The position numbers and the translations under genes are program-made. Below, one piece after another: positions 45,791-54,741 of a stretch of DNA of 64,000 nucleotides (the stretch's first letter is position 1; each line of letters begins with the position of its first letter). This stretch comes from Candidatus Intricatilinea gracilis (GTDB taxonomy: Bacteria > Pseudomonadota > Gammaproteobacteria > Burkholderiales > Burkholderiaceae_C), in assembly GCA_016702605.1 (NCBI GenBank), contig JADJDQ010000003.1:237501-301500 (forward strand), read 5' to 3'. The notes under the pieces are model-generated. The model was not told the DNA's origin and searched no databases. It saw nothing but the letters and a program-made list of their open reading frames with translations.

Positions 45791-46819
45791 ATGATCATCG
45801 ACGTCCACGGCCACTACACCACCGCCCCGACAGCCCTGGGCGCCTGGCGCGACCTGCAGATCGCCGCGCTGAAAGACCCGGGCAAGGCGCCCAAGGCCAG
45901 CGAGCTCAAGATCAGCGACGACGAGTTGCGTGAGTCGATCGAGACGAACCAGCTCAAGCTGATGAAACAACGCGGCAGCGACCTGACCATCTTCAGCCCG
46001 CGCGCCAGCTTCATGGCGCACCACATCGGCGACTTCAAGACCTCGAGCACCTGGGCCGCCATCTGCAACGAGCTGTGTTACCGCGTCGCCGAGCTGTTCC
46101 CGGATCACTTCATCCCCGCCGCCATGCTGCCGCAGTCACCCGGCGTGGACCCGGCCACCTGCATCCCCGAGCTGGTGAAATGTGTCGAGCAGTTCGGCAA
46201 CGTCGGCATCAACCTCAACCCCGACCCCTCGGGTGGCCACTGGACCAGCCCGCCGCTGAGCGACCGCCATTGGTACCCCATCTACGAGAAGATGGTCGAG
46301 TACGACATCCCGGCCATGATCCACGTGAGCACCAGCTGCAACGCGTGTTTCCACACGACCGGTGCGCACTACCTGAACGCGGACACGACCGCCTTCATGC
46401 AGTGCCTGACGAGTGATTTGTTCAAGGACTTCCCGACGCTCAAGTTCCTCATTCCCCACGGCGGCGGCGCGGTGCCCTACCACTGGGGCCGTTTCCGCGG
46501 CCTGGCGCAGGAGCTGAAGAAGCCGCTGCTGAGCGAGCATTTGCTGAACAACATCTACTTCGACACCTGCGTCTATCACCAGCCCGGCATCGACCTGCTG
46601 ACCAAGGTGATCCCGGTGAAGAACATCCTGTTCGCCAGCGAGATGATCGGCGCCGTGCGCGGCATCGACCCCGAGACCGGCCACTACTACGACGACACCA
46701 AGCGGTATGTGGCGGCCACGGCCAACCTGACGGACGAGGAACGTTTCATGGTCTACGAAGGCAATGCCAGGCGCGTGTTCTCGCGCCTGGACACCGCTCT
46801 CAAACTGAAGGGGAAGTGA
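45791..46819 (+). CDS. pmdE: 4-oxalomesaconate hydratase (PmdE/LigJ)
   Basis: 342 residues of the amidohydrolase family. IIDVHGHYTT supplies two metal ligands, HVSTSCNACFHTTG and PHGGGAVPYHWGR supply others, and the conserved FASEMIGAVRGIDPETG is typical of LigJ. It hydrates 4-oxalomesaconate to 4-carboxy-4-hydroxy-2-oxoadipate in the protocatechuate 4,5-cleavage pathway. An AGGAGCC ribosome site precedes the ATG. The stop is followed after one base by the aldolase gene, so translation is coupled. Confidence 0.93.
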   Translation: MIIDVHGHYTTAPTALGAWRDLQIAALKDPGKAPKASELKISDDELRESIETNQLKLMKQRGSDLTIFSPRASFMAHHIGDFKTSSTWAAICNELCYRVAELFPDHFIPAAMLPQSPGVDPATCIPELVKCVEQFGNVGINLNPDPSGGHWTSPPLSDRHWYPIYEKMVEYDIPAMIHVSTSCNACFHTTGAHYLNADTTAFMQCLTSDLFKDFPTLKFLIPHGGGAVPYHWGRFRGLAQELKKPLLSEHLLNNIYFDTCVYHQPGIDLLTKVIPVKNILFASEMIGAVRGIDPETGHYYDDTKRYVAATANLTDEERFMVYEGNARRVFSRLDTALKLKGK

Positions 46820-46820
46820 T

Positions 46821-47504
46821 ATGTACGAACTCGGCGTTGTCTATCGCAACATCACCCGCGCGGACCGCGCGGCGGCGGACGGCCTGGCCGCCCTGGGCTC
46901 GGCCACCGTGCACGAGGCCATGGGCAGAGTCGGCCTCTTGAAGCCCTATATGCGCCCGATCTACCCGGGCTGCCAGGTGTCGGGCACGGCGGTCACAGTG
47001 CTGCTGCACCCCGGTGACAACTGGATGATGCATGTGGTGGCCGAGCAGATCAGAGAAGGCGACATCGTCGTGGCAGCACTGAGCGCCGAGAACTGCGACG
47101 GCTTCTTCGGCGATCTGCTGGCCACCAGTTTCCAGGCGCGCGGTGCGCGTGCCCTGGTGATCGACGCCGGTGTGCGCGACGTGAAGACGCTGCAGGAGAT
47201 GGGTTTCCCGGTCTGGAGCAAGGGCATCAGCAGCAAGGGCACGATCAAGGCCACGCTGGGTTCGGTGAACATCCCGGTGGTGTGCGCCGGCATGCTGGTC
47301 ACGCCCGGCGACGTGATCGTGGCGGACGACGACGGTGTGGTCTGTGTGCCGGCAGCACGTGCCGTCGCCACGCTCGAAGCTGCCACCAAGCGCGAGAGTT
47401 TCGAAGGCGAGAAACGCGCCAGGCTCGCCAGCGGCGTGCTCGGCCTGGACATGTACAAGATGCGCGAGCCGCTGGCGGCTGCGGGCCTCAAATACATCGA
47501 CTGA
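46821..47504 (+). CDS. pmdF: 4-carboxy-4-hydroxy-2-oxoadipate aldolase / oxaloacetate decarboxylase (PmdF/LigK)
   Basis: 227 residues of the RraA-like class II pyruvate aldolase family. Motifs include GLAALGSATVHEAMGRVG, GTAVTVLLHPGDNWMM, the metal/substrate site VIDAGVRD (with the key Arg and Asp) and VTPGDVIVADDDGVVCVP. It splits its substrate to pyruvate and oxaloacetate, the last step of the protocatechuate meta pathway. It is 42 bp upstream of the DUF1932 dehydrogenase gene. Confidence 0.93.
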   Translation: MYELGVVYRNITRADRAAADGLAALGSATVHEAMGRVGLLKPYMRPIYPGCQVSGTAVTVLLHPGDNWMMHVVAEQIREGDIVVAALSAENCDGFFGDLLATSFQARGARALVIDAGVRDVKTLQEMGFPVWSKGISSKGTIKATLGSVNIPVVCAGMLVTPGDVIVADDDGVVCVPAARAVATLEAATKRESFEGEKRARLASGVLGLDMYKMREPLAAAGLKYID

Positions 47505-47545
47505 AGCCTCCTGTTACGTCCAACTGCGCGACTCCAGGCGTCGAC

Positions 47546-48574
47546 ATGACCACACAACCCGCCATCCACCCGCTGACCTGGCACGTCGGCCTTGTCGGCT
47601 ACGGCGAGGTCGGGCGCATCCTGGCCGAGGATCTGCGGGCGCAGGGCGTGACGGTCAGCGCCTACGACCTCAAGCTCGGCCATGCCGAGACGGCGGCACC
47701 GCTGCATGACCATGCCCAGCGGCACGGCGTGAATCTCGCGGCCAACCATGCCGAACTGGCGGCACGCGCCGACCTGATCGTCAGTGCCGTTACCGCCAGC
47801 CAGACGGAGGCGGTGGCCCAGGCCTGTGCAGCCGGCTTGCCGGCCAGGCGGGCATCGCCCCTTGGCGCGGCGGACTCCGACGTCGGCGTCGCAGCTGGCG
47901 GGTCGCCGTTCTTCCTCGACTTCAACTCGGCCTCGCCCGGCGCCAAGCAACGCGCCGCCGCACTGGTCGACGAGGCCGGCGGCCGGTACGTCGAAGGCGC
48001 GGTGATGACGAGCATCCCGCCCTATCGCATCAAGGTGCCTTTGCTGCTTGGCGGCACACACGCCGCCGAACTCGCACCGCTGCTCGATCAACTGGGCTTT
48101 GCCGCCAAGGTGGCGAGCGACAAGCTCGGCGTGGCGTCTGCGACCAAGATGTGCCGCAGCGTGATGATCAAGGGGCTGGAGGCCATGGTGATCGAGAGCT
48201 TCACCGCCGCGCGCCACTACGGCGTGGAAGACGCGGTGGTGGCCAGCCTCTACGAGACCTTCCCCGGCGTGGACTGGGAGAAGCAGGCCGCCTACTTCTT
48301 CCAGCGCGCCATCGAACATGGCCGGCGGCGCAGCGAAGAGGTGCGCGAAGTGGCCGCCACCGTGCACGACGCCGGCCTGGTGCCACACAGCGCCACCGGC
48401 ACGGCGGAACGCCAGGCCTGGATGGCCGATCTGGCCGACACGGGGGTGTTCGGCCTCAAGGGCACGCCGGAGTTCGCCCGCAGCGCCGACTGGCGCACCG
48501 AAGCCGACCGCATCCTCGGCTTCGTCATCGGCGACAACAACGTCGACATGAACAGCGACGAGAAGGATTCATGA
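47546..48574 (+). CDS. NAD(P)-binding oxidoreductase with DUF1932 domain
   Basis: 342 residues from ATG 47546. The Rossmann motif VGLVGYGEVGRIL starts near residue 14. The later FFLDFNSASPG and the C-terminal helical region KMCRSVMIKGLEAMVIESF match 6-phosphogluconate-dehydrogenase-like proteins with a DUF1932 domain. An Ala/Gly-rich insert (about 95-112) interrupts the first domain. It lies between pmdF and pmdD and overlaps pmdD by an ATGA junction, so it is part of the operon. Its reaction is not known; handling a keto-enol or hydroxy intermediate is an inference. Confidence 0.8.
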   Translation: MTTQPAIHPLTWHVGLVGYGEVGRILAEDLRAQGVTVSAYDLKLGHAETAAPLHDHAQRHGVNLAANHAELAARADLIVSAVTASQTEAVAQACAAGLPARRASPLGAADSDVGVAAGGSPFFLDFNSASPGAKQRAAALVDEAGGRYVEGAVMTSIPPYRIKVPLLLGGTHAAELAPLLDQLGFAAKVASDKLGVASATKMCRSVMIKGLEAMVIESFTAARHYGVEDAVVASLYETFPGVDWEKQAAYFFQRAIEHGRRRSEEVREVAATVHDAGLVPHSATGTAERQAWMADLADTGVFGLKGTPEFARSADWRTEADRILGFVIGDNNVDMNSDEKDS

Positions 48575-49518
48575 TGGACAAACCCACGACTGGTGACTTC
48601 ACCAAAACCGCCGGCTGGATGGACTGGTTCACCGGCCCGAGCAAGCCGCGCTTCACGGTGCCGGCCGGCAGCGTCGACGCCCACTGCCATGTCTTTGGCC
48701 CCGGCGCCCAGTTCCCGTTTGCGCCCGAGCGCAAGTACACCCCCTGCGACGCCAGCAAGCACCAGCTCTACGCCCTGCGTGACCACCTGGGTTTTGCCCG
48801 CAACGTGGTCGTGCAGGCCACCTGCCACGGCGCCGACAACCGCGCCATGGTCGACGCGCTGGTCAACAGCGGCGGCAAGGCGCGCGGCGTGGCCACCGTG
48901 AAGCGCAGCGTCAGCGACGCCGAGATCCAGGCCATGCACGACGCCGGCGTGCGCGGCGTGCGCTTCAACTTCGTCAAGCGCCTGGTCGACTTCACGCCCA
49001 AGGACGAACTGCTCGAGATCGCCGGGCGTATCGCCCAGTGGGGCTGGCACGTGGTCATCTACTTCGAGGCGGTCGACCTGCCCGAGTTGTGGGACTTCTT
49101 CACCGCGCTGCCCACCACGGTGGTGGTCGACCACATGGGCCGCCCGGACGTGAGCAAACCCATCGACGGCCCCGAGTTCAGCCTGTTCCTGAAGTTCATG
49201 CGCGAACACACCAATGTGTGGAGCAAGGTGAGCTGCCCCGAACGCCTGAGCGTGACCGGCCCGAAGGCGATCAATGGGCAACTGAGCGGCGAGCGCATCG
49301 CCTACACCGACGTCATCCCCTTCGCCAAACGTGTGGTCGACGAGTTCCCCGACCGCGTCCTGTGGGGCACCGACTGGCCCCACCCCAACCTCAAGGACCA
49401 CATGCCCGACGACGGCCTGCTGGTCGACTTCATCCCGCACATCGCGACCACGGCCGAGCTGCAGGAGAAGCTGCTGGTGAACAACCCGATGCGGCTGTAC
49501 TGGCCCGAGGAGATCTGA
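48571..49518 (+). CDS. pmdD: 2-pyrone-4,6-dicarboxylate hydrolase (PmdD/LigI)
   Basis: 315 residues of the amidohydrolase superfamily. VDAHCHVFGPG gives the two N-terminal histidines, VVDHMGRPD another, and GTDWPHPN the catalytic aspartate. The whole pattern is that of LigI. It hydrolyses the pyrone made by PmdC to 4-oxalomesaconate. The start codon overlaps the stop of the preceding gene (ATGA, 48571-48574); a second ATG follows immediately. The next gene starts two bases after its stop. Confidence 0.93.
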   Translation: MMDKPTTGDFTKTAGWMDWFTGPSKPRFTVPAGSVDAHCHVFGPGAQFPFAPERKYTPCDASKHQLYALRDHLGFARNVVVQATCHGADNRAMVDALVNSGGKARGVATVKRSVSDAEIQAMHDAGVRGVRFNFVKRLVDFTPKDELLEIAGRIAQWGWHVVIYFEAVDLPELWDFFTALPTTVVVDHMGRPDVSKPIDGPEFSLFLKFMREHTNVWSKVSCPERLSVTGPKAINGQLSGERIAYTDVIPFAKRVVDEFPDRVLWGTDWPHPNLKDHMPDDGLLVDFIPHIATTAELQEKLLVNNPMRLYWPEEI

Positions 49519-49519
49519 G

Positions 49520-49978
49520 ATGGCACTAGACAAACCCTACAAGGACGTGCCCGGCACGACCATCTTCGACGCCGAGCAAAGCCGCAAGGGATATCACCTG
49601 AACCAGTTCTGCATGAGCCTGATGAAGGCCGAGAACCGGGCGCGCTTCAAGGCGGGTGAGCGCGCCTACCTCGACGAATGGCAGATGACCGAAGAGCAGA
49701 AGCAGGCCGTGCTGGCACGCGACCTGAACTGGTGTATCCGCCTGGGCGGCAACATCTACTTTCTGGCCAAGATCGGCGCGACGGACGGCAAGAGCTTCCA
49801 GCAGATGGCCGGCAGCATGACCGGCATGACCGAAGACGAGTACCGCAACATGATGATCGCGGGTGGACGCTCGGCCGAAGGCAATCGCTACATCGGTGAA
49901 GACGGCGACGCCCAGGCGCACCGCCAACCGCAAGGCCAGGCCGGCAAGCTCGCCGCAGCACAGAACACGAAGGCTTGA
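49520..49978 (+). CDS. pmdA: protocatechuate 4,5-dioxygenase alpha subunit
   Basis: 152 residues. The LigA-type small subunit is recognised by PGTTIFDAEQSRKGYHLNQF, the helical NWCIRLGGNIYFLAKIGATDG and MTGMTEDEYRNMMIAGGRS. It caps the active site of the beta subunit encoded five bases downstream. Together they open the protocatechuate ring between carbons 4 and 5. The C-terminal tail of about 25 residues is polar and variable. Confidence 0.95.
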   Translation: MALDKPYKDVPGTTIFDAEQSRKGYHLNQFCMSLMKAENRARFKAGERAYLDEWQMTEEQKQAVLARDLNWCIRLGGNIYFLAKIGATDGKSFQQMAGSMTGMTEDEYRNMMIAGGRSAEGNRYIGEDGDAQAHRQPQGQAGKLAAAQNTKA

Positions 49979-49983
49979 CCACC

Positions 49984-50847
49984 ATGGCGCGTATCACCGC
50001 ATCCGTCTACACCTCGCATGTGCCGGCCATCGGCGCCGCGCTCGACATGGGCAAGACCACCGAGCCCTACTGGGTGCCGCTGTTCGCCGGCTACGAGCCC
50101 AGCAAGCAGTGGATGAAGGACAACACCCCCGACGTGATCTTCCTGGTCTACAACGACCACGCCACGGCCTTCAGCCTCGAGATGATCCCGACCTTCGCCA
50201 TCGGCACGGCCGCCAGCTTCACCCCCGCCGACGAGGGCTACGGCCCGCGCCCGGTGCCGCAGGTGATCGGCCACCCCGAGCTGGCGGCCCACATCGCGCA
50301 GAGCGTGATCCAGGACGATTTCGACCTGACCATCGTGAACAAGATGGACGTCGACCATGGCCTGACCGTGCCGCTCAACCTGATGTGTGGCAGCCCTGGT
50401 CCGGATGACGCGTGGCCCTGCCCGGTCATCCCCTTCGCCGTGAACGTGGTGCAGTACCCGGTGCCGTCGGGCCGGCGCTGCTTCGCGCTCGGGCAGGCCA
50501 TCCGCCGCGCGGTGGAAAGCTACGACGAACCGCTCAAGGTGCAGATCTGGGGCACGGGTGGCATGAGCCACCAGCTGCAAGGCCCGCGTGCCGGCCTGAT
50601 CAACCGCGAGTGGGACAACGCCTGGCTCGACAAGCTCATCGCCGACCCGAAGGCCTGCTCCGAGACACCCCACATCGACTACGTGCGTGAAGCCGGCAGC
50701 GAAGGCATCGAACTCGTCATGTGGCTGATCGCGCGCGGTGCCATGGCTGACGTGGCCGGCGGCGCCAAGCCCACCGTGCGCCACCGCTTCTATCACGTGC
50801 CTGCAAGCAACACGGCCGTTGGCCATCTGATCCTGGAGAACAACTGA
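49984..50847 (+). CDS. pmdB: protocatechuate 4,5-dioxygenase beta subunit
   Basis: 287 residues from ATG 49984. It is a class III extradiol dioxygenase: iron ligands H12 (YTSHVPAIG), H59 (VYNDHATAF) and the glutamate in EGIELVMW, with the catalytic histidine in GGMSHQL. VVQYPVPSGRRCFALG and KMDVDHGLTVPL are typical of LigB. It forms the catalytic subunit of protocatechuate 4,5-dioxygenase with PmdA. The in-frame extension to 49975 is TTG-started and unlikely. pmdC starts two bases after its stop. Confidence 0.95.
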   Translation: MARITASVYTSHVPAIGAALDMGKTTEPYWVPLFAGYEPSKQWMKDNTPDVIFLVYNDHATAFSLEMIPTFAIGTAASFTPADEGYGPRPVPQVIGHPELAAHIAQSVIQDDFDLTIVNKMDVDHGLTVPLNLMCGSPGPDDAWPCPVIPFAVNVVQYPVPSGRRCFALGQAIRRAVESYDEPLKVQIWGTGGMSHQLQGPRAGLINREWDNAWLDKLIADPKACSETPHIDYVREAGSEGIELVMWLIARGAMADVAGGAKPTVRHRFYHVPASNTAVGHLILENN

Positions 50848-50848
50848 C

Positions 50849-51823
50849 ATGAGCAGCCTGAAACCCCATCAAGGCCCCATTCGTGTGGCGCTGGCCGGCG
50901 CCGGTGCCTTCGGCATCAAGCACCTGGACGGCATCAAGAACATCGAGGGTGTCGAGGTCGTCTCGCTCATCAGCCGCGAGCTCGACAAGACGAAGGAAGT
51001 GGCCGCCAGGTACGGCATCCCGCACGTGACGACCGATCTGGCCGACAGCCTGGCATTGCCGCAGGTCGACGCCGTGATCCTGTGCACCCCCACGCAGATG
51101 CACGCCAGCCAGACGCTGGCCTGTCTGGCGGCGGGCAAACACGTTCAGGTCGAGATCCCGCTGTGCGACGTGCTGGCCGATGGCCAGGAAGTGGTGACGC
51201 TGACGCAGCAGACCGGCCTGGTGGCGATGTGTGGCCACACCCGCCGCTTCAACCCGAGCCATCAGTACGTGCACAACCGCATTGCTGCGGGCGAGTTCGC
51301 CATCCAGCAGATGGATGTGCAGACCTACTTCTTCCGCCGCAGCAACATGAACGCGCTGGGCCAGCCGCGCAGCTGGACCGACCACCTGCTGTGGCACCAC
51401 GCTGCGCACACGGTCGACCTGTTCGCCTACCAGTGCGGCAGCCCGATCGTGAAGGCCAACGCGATCCAGGGCCCGATCCACCCGCAGCTCGGCATCGCCA
51501 TGGACATGAGCATCCAGCTCAAGGCCGCCAACGGCGCCATCTGCACACTCAGCCTGTCGTTCAACAACGACGGGCCGCTGGGCACCTTCTTCCGCTACAT
51601 CGGCGACAGCGCGACCTACCTCGCGCGCTACGACGACCTGTTCACCGGCAAGGAAGAAAAGATCGACGTCAGCCAGGTCGCGGTGTCGATGAACGGCATC
51701 GAGCTGCAGGACCGCGAGTTCTTTGCAGCCATCCGCGAAGGGCGACAGCCCAACAGCAGCGTGGCCAGCGTGCTGGCGTGTTATCAGGTGCTGCATCAGC
51801 TGGAGCAGCAGCTCGGCGACTGA
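50849..51823 (+). CDS. pmdC: 4-carboxy-2-hydroxymuconate-6-semialdehyde dehydrogenase
   Basis: 324 residues of the Gfo/Idh/MocA family. The N-terminal Rossmann motif is VALAGAGAFGIKHLDG. EIPLCDVLADGQ holds the position of the usual EKP-type lysine region, and GHTRRFNPSHQ and HLLWHHAAHTVDLF are typical of LigC. It oxidises the ring-cleavage product, in its cyclic hemiacetal form, to 2-pyrone-4,6-dicarboxylate. It is the last gene of the pmd operon. Confidence 0.93.
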   Translation: MSSLKPHQGPIRVALAGAGAFGIKHLDGIKNIEGVEVVSLISRELDKTKEVAARYGIPHVTTDLADSLALPQVDAVILCTPTQMHASQTLACLAAGKHVQVEIPLCDVLADGQEVVTLTQQTGLVAMCGHTRRFNPSHQYVHNRIAAGEFAIQQMDVQTYFFRRSNMNALGQPRSWTDHLLWHHAAHTVDLFAYQCGSPIVKANAIQGPIHPQLGIAMDMSIQLKAANGAICTLSLSFNNDGPLGTFFRYIGDSATYLARYDDLFTGKEEKIDVSQVAVSMNGIELQDREFFAAIREGRQPNSSVASVLACYQVLHQLEQQLGD

Positions 51824-51900
51824 GGCTGTGATTGGCCCTGCGGCGCGGCCCGACGCAAGTGCGGACGGCTCGCAGCAGGTCGATCAAACCTTCGCAAGCC

Positions 51901-52353
51901 TCAAGCCCGCTGCTCGAACTCGCGGTCGCGCGAGCGGCTCATCACCTGGGTGAGGTCGAGCAGGCGCTGCGACATCACTGCGAGCAGGTCGTCGAGCGAG
52001 ACGATGCCCACCAGCAAGCCGGTGGCGTCGACCACCACCAGGCGGCGCAAGCGGTGGTCGCGCATCAGTGCCACGGCGTCGAGTACGTCGGTGTCGGGTC
52101 TGGCCGTGACGAGTGCGATGGACATGATGTCGCCCACGGTGAACAGCGCCGGGTCGAGGCCTTCGGCCATCAGCGCCAGCACGAGGTCGCGGTCGGTGAC
52201 GATGCCGACCGGGCGCGCCTTCTCGACCGCGTCCACCACCACCAGCGCGCCGACGTGATGCTTGCGCATCAGTTGTGCGGCCAGCAGCGCCTGGGTGTCG
52301 GGTTCGACCACGGCCACCACGGCGGTGGCGACATCGTTCAGGCAGGTCGACAT
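51901..52353 (-). CDS. CBS-domain pair protein
   Basis: 150 residues made of two CBS domains (about 8-65 and 75-132), with the typical GIVTDRDLV and GIVSLDDLLAV ends. Such small proteins bind adenine nucleotides and sense energy state, often without a known partner. It is convergent with pmdC (77 bp) and divergent from the aldo/keto reductase gene (235 bp). Nothing in the neighbourhood points to a specific partner. Confidence 0.88.
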   Translation of the reverse strand: MSTCLNDVATAVVAVVEPDTQALLAAQLMRKHHVGALVVVDAVEKARPVGIVTDRDLVLALMAEGLDPALFTVGDIMSIALVTARPDTDVLDAVALMRDHRLRRLVVVDATGLLVGIVSLDDLLAVMSQRLLDLTQVMSRSRDREFEQRA

Positions 52354-52588
52354 GACGGACTCCTTGGTTGCGTGACCTTGTGTTTATGCGCTCGCAAGCC
52401 ACTGGATCGATTGCGCAGGAGCAAGCGCGCAGATCACCTCGGGTCGAGCGCCGCAACGGCCGGTCAGACGCGGGCACCACGGCAGGCACCACGGCCCGAG
52501 CGGCGCCGGGTGACGTCAAGGCTGAGACACTGCCGACCTCGCGCCGCCCCACTGCCCCACCCTGCTCCAACTTGCCCGAGACTGCCCC

Positions 52589-53623
52589 ATGAGCATCACC
52601 ACCGCCACCAGCTGGCCCAGCCCCCTGCCGCAGCGCCGCCTGGGCGACTTCAACGTCTCGGCCATCGGCCTGGGCTGCATGAACCTCAGCCATGCCTACG
52701 GTGCGCCGCCGCCCGCCGATGTGGCTGAGCGCTTGCTGCTGGGTGCGCTGGACGCTGGCTGCAACTTCTTCGATACCGCCGCGCTGTATGGCTTCGGCGC
52801 CAACGAGACGCTGGTCGGCAAGGTGCTGGCCCCGCATCGCCATCGCTTCATGCTCGCCAGCAAGTGCGGCATGACGGGTGTCACGTTTGCGGACGGCGTG
52901 AAACGTGTCATCGACGGCCGCCCCGGGACGATCAAGGCCACCTGCGAGGCCGCCCTGCAGCGCCTGCAGACCGAGGTGATCGACCTCTACTACCTGCACC
53001 GCTGGGACAAGCAGGTGCCGATCGAGGACAGTGTGGGCGCGCTGGCCGACCTGGTGCGCGCCGGCAAGATCCGCAGCATCGGCCTGAGCGAGGTGTCGGG
53101 CGCCACGCTGCGCAAGGCCCACGCCGTGCACCCGATCGCCGCCGTGCAGAACGAATATTCGCTCTGGAGCCGCAACCCCGAGATCAGCCTGCTCGGCGCC
53201 TGCCGCGAGCTGGGGGTGACGCTGGTGGCCTTCAGCCCGGTGGCGCGAGGTTTCTTGTGTGGCCAGCTGCGTGACGTGAGCGGGCTCGACGCCAAGGACA
53301 TCCGCCGCACCATGCCGCGTTTTGCGCCCGACGCGTTTGCGCGCAACCTCGCCCTGCTTCCGGCCTACGAGGCGCTGGCCGCCGAAGCCGGCTGCACGCC
53401 CGCCCAGCTCGCGCTGGCCTGGCTGCTGGCGCAGGGTGAGGACATCATCCCGATCCCCGGCACGACCAGCCTGGCCCATCTGCACGAGGACCTGGGCGCC
53501 GCCACGATCGACGTCGCCCCTGATCTGCTGTCCAGCGCCGAAGCGCTGATCAGCCGCGCCAACGTGACCGGCCGGCGCTACAACGCGCAGGCCGAATCCG
53601 AGGTCGACACCGAGGAGTTCTGA
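52589..53623 (+). CDS. aldo/keto reductase
   Basis: 344 residues. The catalytic tetrad is visible: Asp and Tyr in FFDTAALYGFGANE, Lys in LASKCGM and His in YYLHRWD. The C-terminal NADPH-binding end has IPIPGTTSLAHL. It reduces aldehydes or ketones with NADPH; the substrate is unknown. A Bug-type receptor gene follows after three bases, so the two form a unit. The start at 52589 agrees with the family N-terminus (RRLGDFNVSAIGLGCMNLSH). Confidence 0.88.
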   Translation: MSITTATSWPSPLPQRRLGDFNVSAIGLGCMNLSHAYGAPPPADVAERLLLGALDAGCNFFDTAALYGFGANETLVGKVLAPHRHRFMLASKCGMTGVTFADGVKRVIDGRPGTIKATCEAALQRLQTEVIDLYYLHRWDKQVPIEDSVGALADLVRAGKIRSIGLSEVSGATLRKAHAVHPIAAVQNEYSLWSRNPEISLLGACRELGVTLVAFSPVARGFLCGQLRDVSGLDAKDIRRTMPRFAPDAFARNLALLPAYEALAAEAGCTPAQLALAWLLAQGEDIIPIPGTTSLAHLHEDLGAATIDVAPDLLSSAEALISRANVTGRRYNAQAESEVDTEEF

Positions 53624-53626
53624 GCC

Positions 53627-54667
53627 ATGGACCAGCGCGCGCTCGAGCGCCGCACACTGGGCCGCCGCCAGTTGCTTGTACACGCGGCAGGCAGCGGCAT
53701 GGCCGCCGGCCTGCTGCTCACCGGCCTGACAACGGCGACCGCCGCACCGGCGCCAGCCGGTGTCGCTGGCGCCTACCCGACCCGGCCGATCACCCTGATC
53801 GTGCCTTTTGCCCCCGGCGGCATTGCCGACCTCACGGCGCGCAGCGTGGCGCAGGCCATGGCGGCGTCACTCGGCCAGCCGGTGGTGGTCGACAACCGGC
53901 CCAGCGCCGGCAGCATCGTCGCCAGCCAGGCCGTGGCGCGTGCCGGGCCGGACGGCTACACGCTGCTGCTGATGAGCAACGCCAACGCGGTGAGCGCCAG
54001 CCTGTTCAGGAAGTTGCCGTTCGACGTGTCGAGGGATTTCGCGCCGATCAGCCTGCTCGGCAGCTTTGAACTGGCGGCGTGTGTCGGGGCCGGCTCACGC
54101 TTCAAGTCACTGGCCGAGTTGCTCACATTTGGGCGTGCCAACCCGGGCAAGTTGACGATCGCCAGCATCACCGTCGGGTCCACGCAGCATCTGGCGGCTG
54201 AACTGTTCCTGCAGCGCAGCGGCGTGTTGGCGGTCGTCGTGCCGTACAAGGGCTCGCCGGCGGTGATCACCGCGCTGCGCAGCGGCGAGGCCGATCTGGC
54301 GTTCGAGATCCTGGGCCCGACGCTCGGCCAGATCAGCGGCGGCGCGCTGCGCGCCCTGGCTGTCACCGGCGCACAGCGCAACCCGGCGCTGCCCGGCGTG
54401 CCGACCATGGCCGAAGCCGGCGTGGCCGACTACACCGTCGCCTCGTGGAACGCGCTGGCCGCACCCGCAGGCACTCCGCCCGAGGTGATCACCCGCCTGA
54501 ACCGCGCCGCCCGCGAAGCCATCACCAGCCCGACTGTCGCCCAGCAGTTGCGCGGCCTGGGTGTACACGCCCAGGCCGGCTCACCGGCGGAACTGGCCGA
54601 GCTGCTGGCCGGCGAGATCAAACGTTGGCGCGGCGTGATCACGGCAGCGAAGATCGAGTTGCAGTAG
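53627..54667 (+). CDS. Bug/TctC-family periplasmic solute-binding protein
   Basis: 346 residues. A twin-arginine-like start (RRTLGRRQLL) and a hydrophobic stretch ending TATAAPA indicate export. The mature part begins YPTRPITLIVPFAPGGIAD, the Bug-family hallmark, followed by VVVDNRPSAGS and IASITVGSTQHLAAELF. Such receptors bind carboxylates or aromatic acids and are abundant in Burkholderiales, mostly without their own TctAB membrane genes, as here. It is coupled to the aldo/keto reductase gene and convergent with a LysR gene. Confidence 0.9.
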   Translation: MDQRALERRTLGRRQLLVHAAGSGMAAGLLLTGLTTATAAPAPAGVAGAYPTRPITLIVPFAPGGIADLTARSVAQAMAASLGQPVVVDNRPSAGSIVASQAVARAGPDGYTLLLMSNANAVSASLFRKLPFDVSRDFAPISLLGSFELAACVGAGSRFKSLAELLTFGRANPGKLTIASITVGSTQHLAAELFLQRSGVLAVVVPYKGSPAVITALRSGEADLAFEILGPTLGQISGGALRALAVTGAQRNPALPGVPTMAEAGVADYTVASWNALAAPAGTPPEVITRLNRAAREAITSPTVAQQLRGLGVHAQAGSPAELAELLAGEIKRWRGVITAAKIELQ

Positions 54668-54741
54668 GGCAAACCGCCGTCTCGGCGCGGTCCACCGCCT
54701 GCAAGCCACGCAGCGCAACAGCCGGGCCTGCGCCTTCGCAC

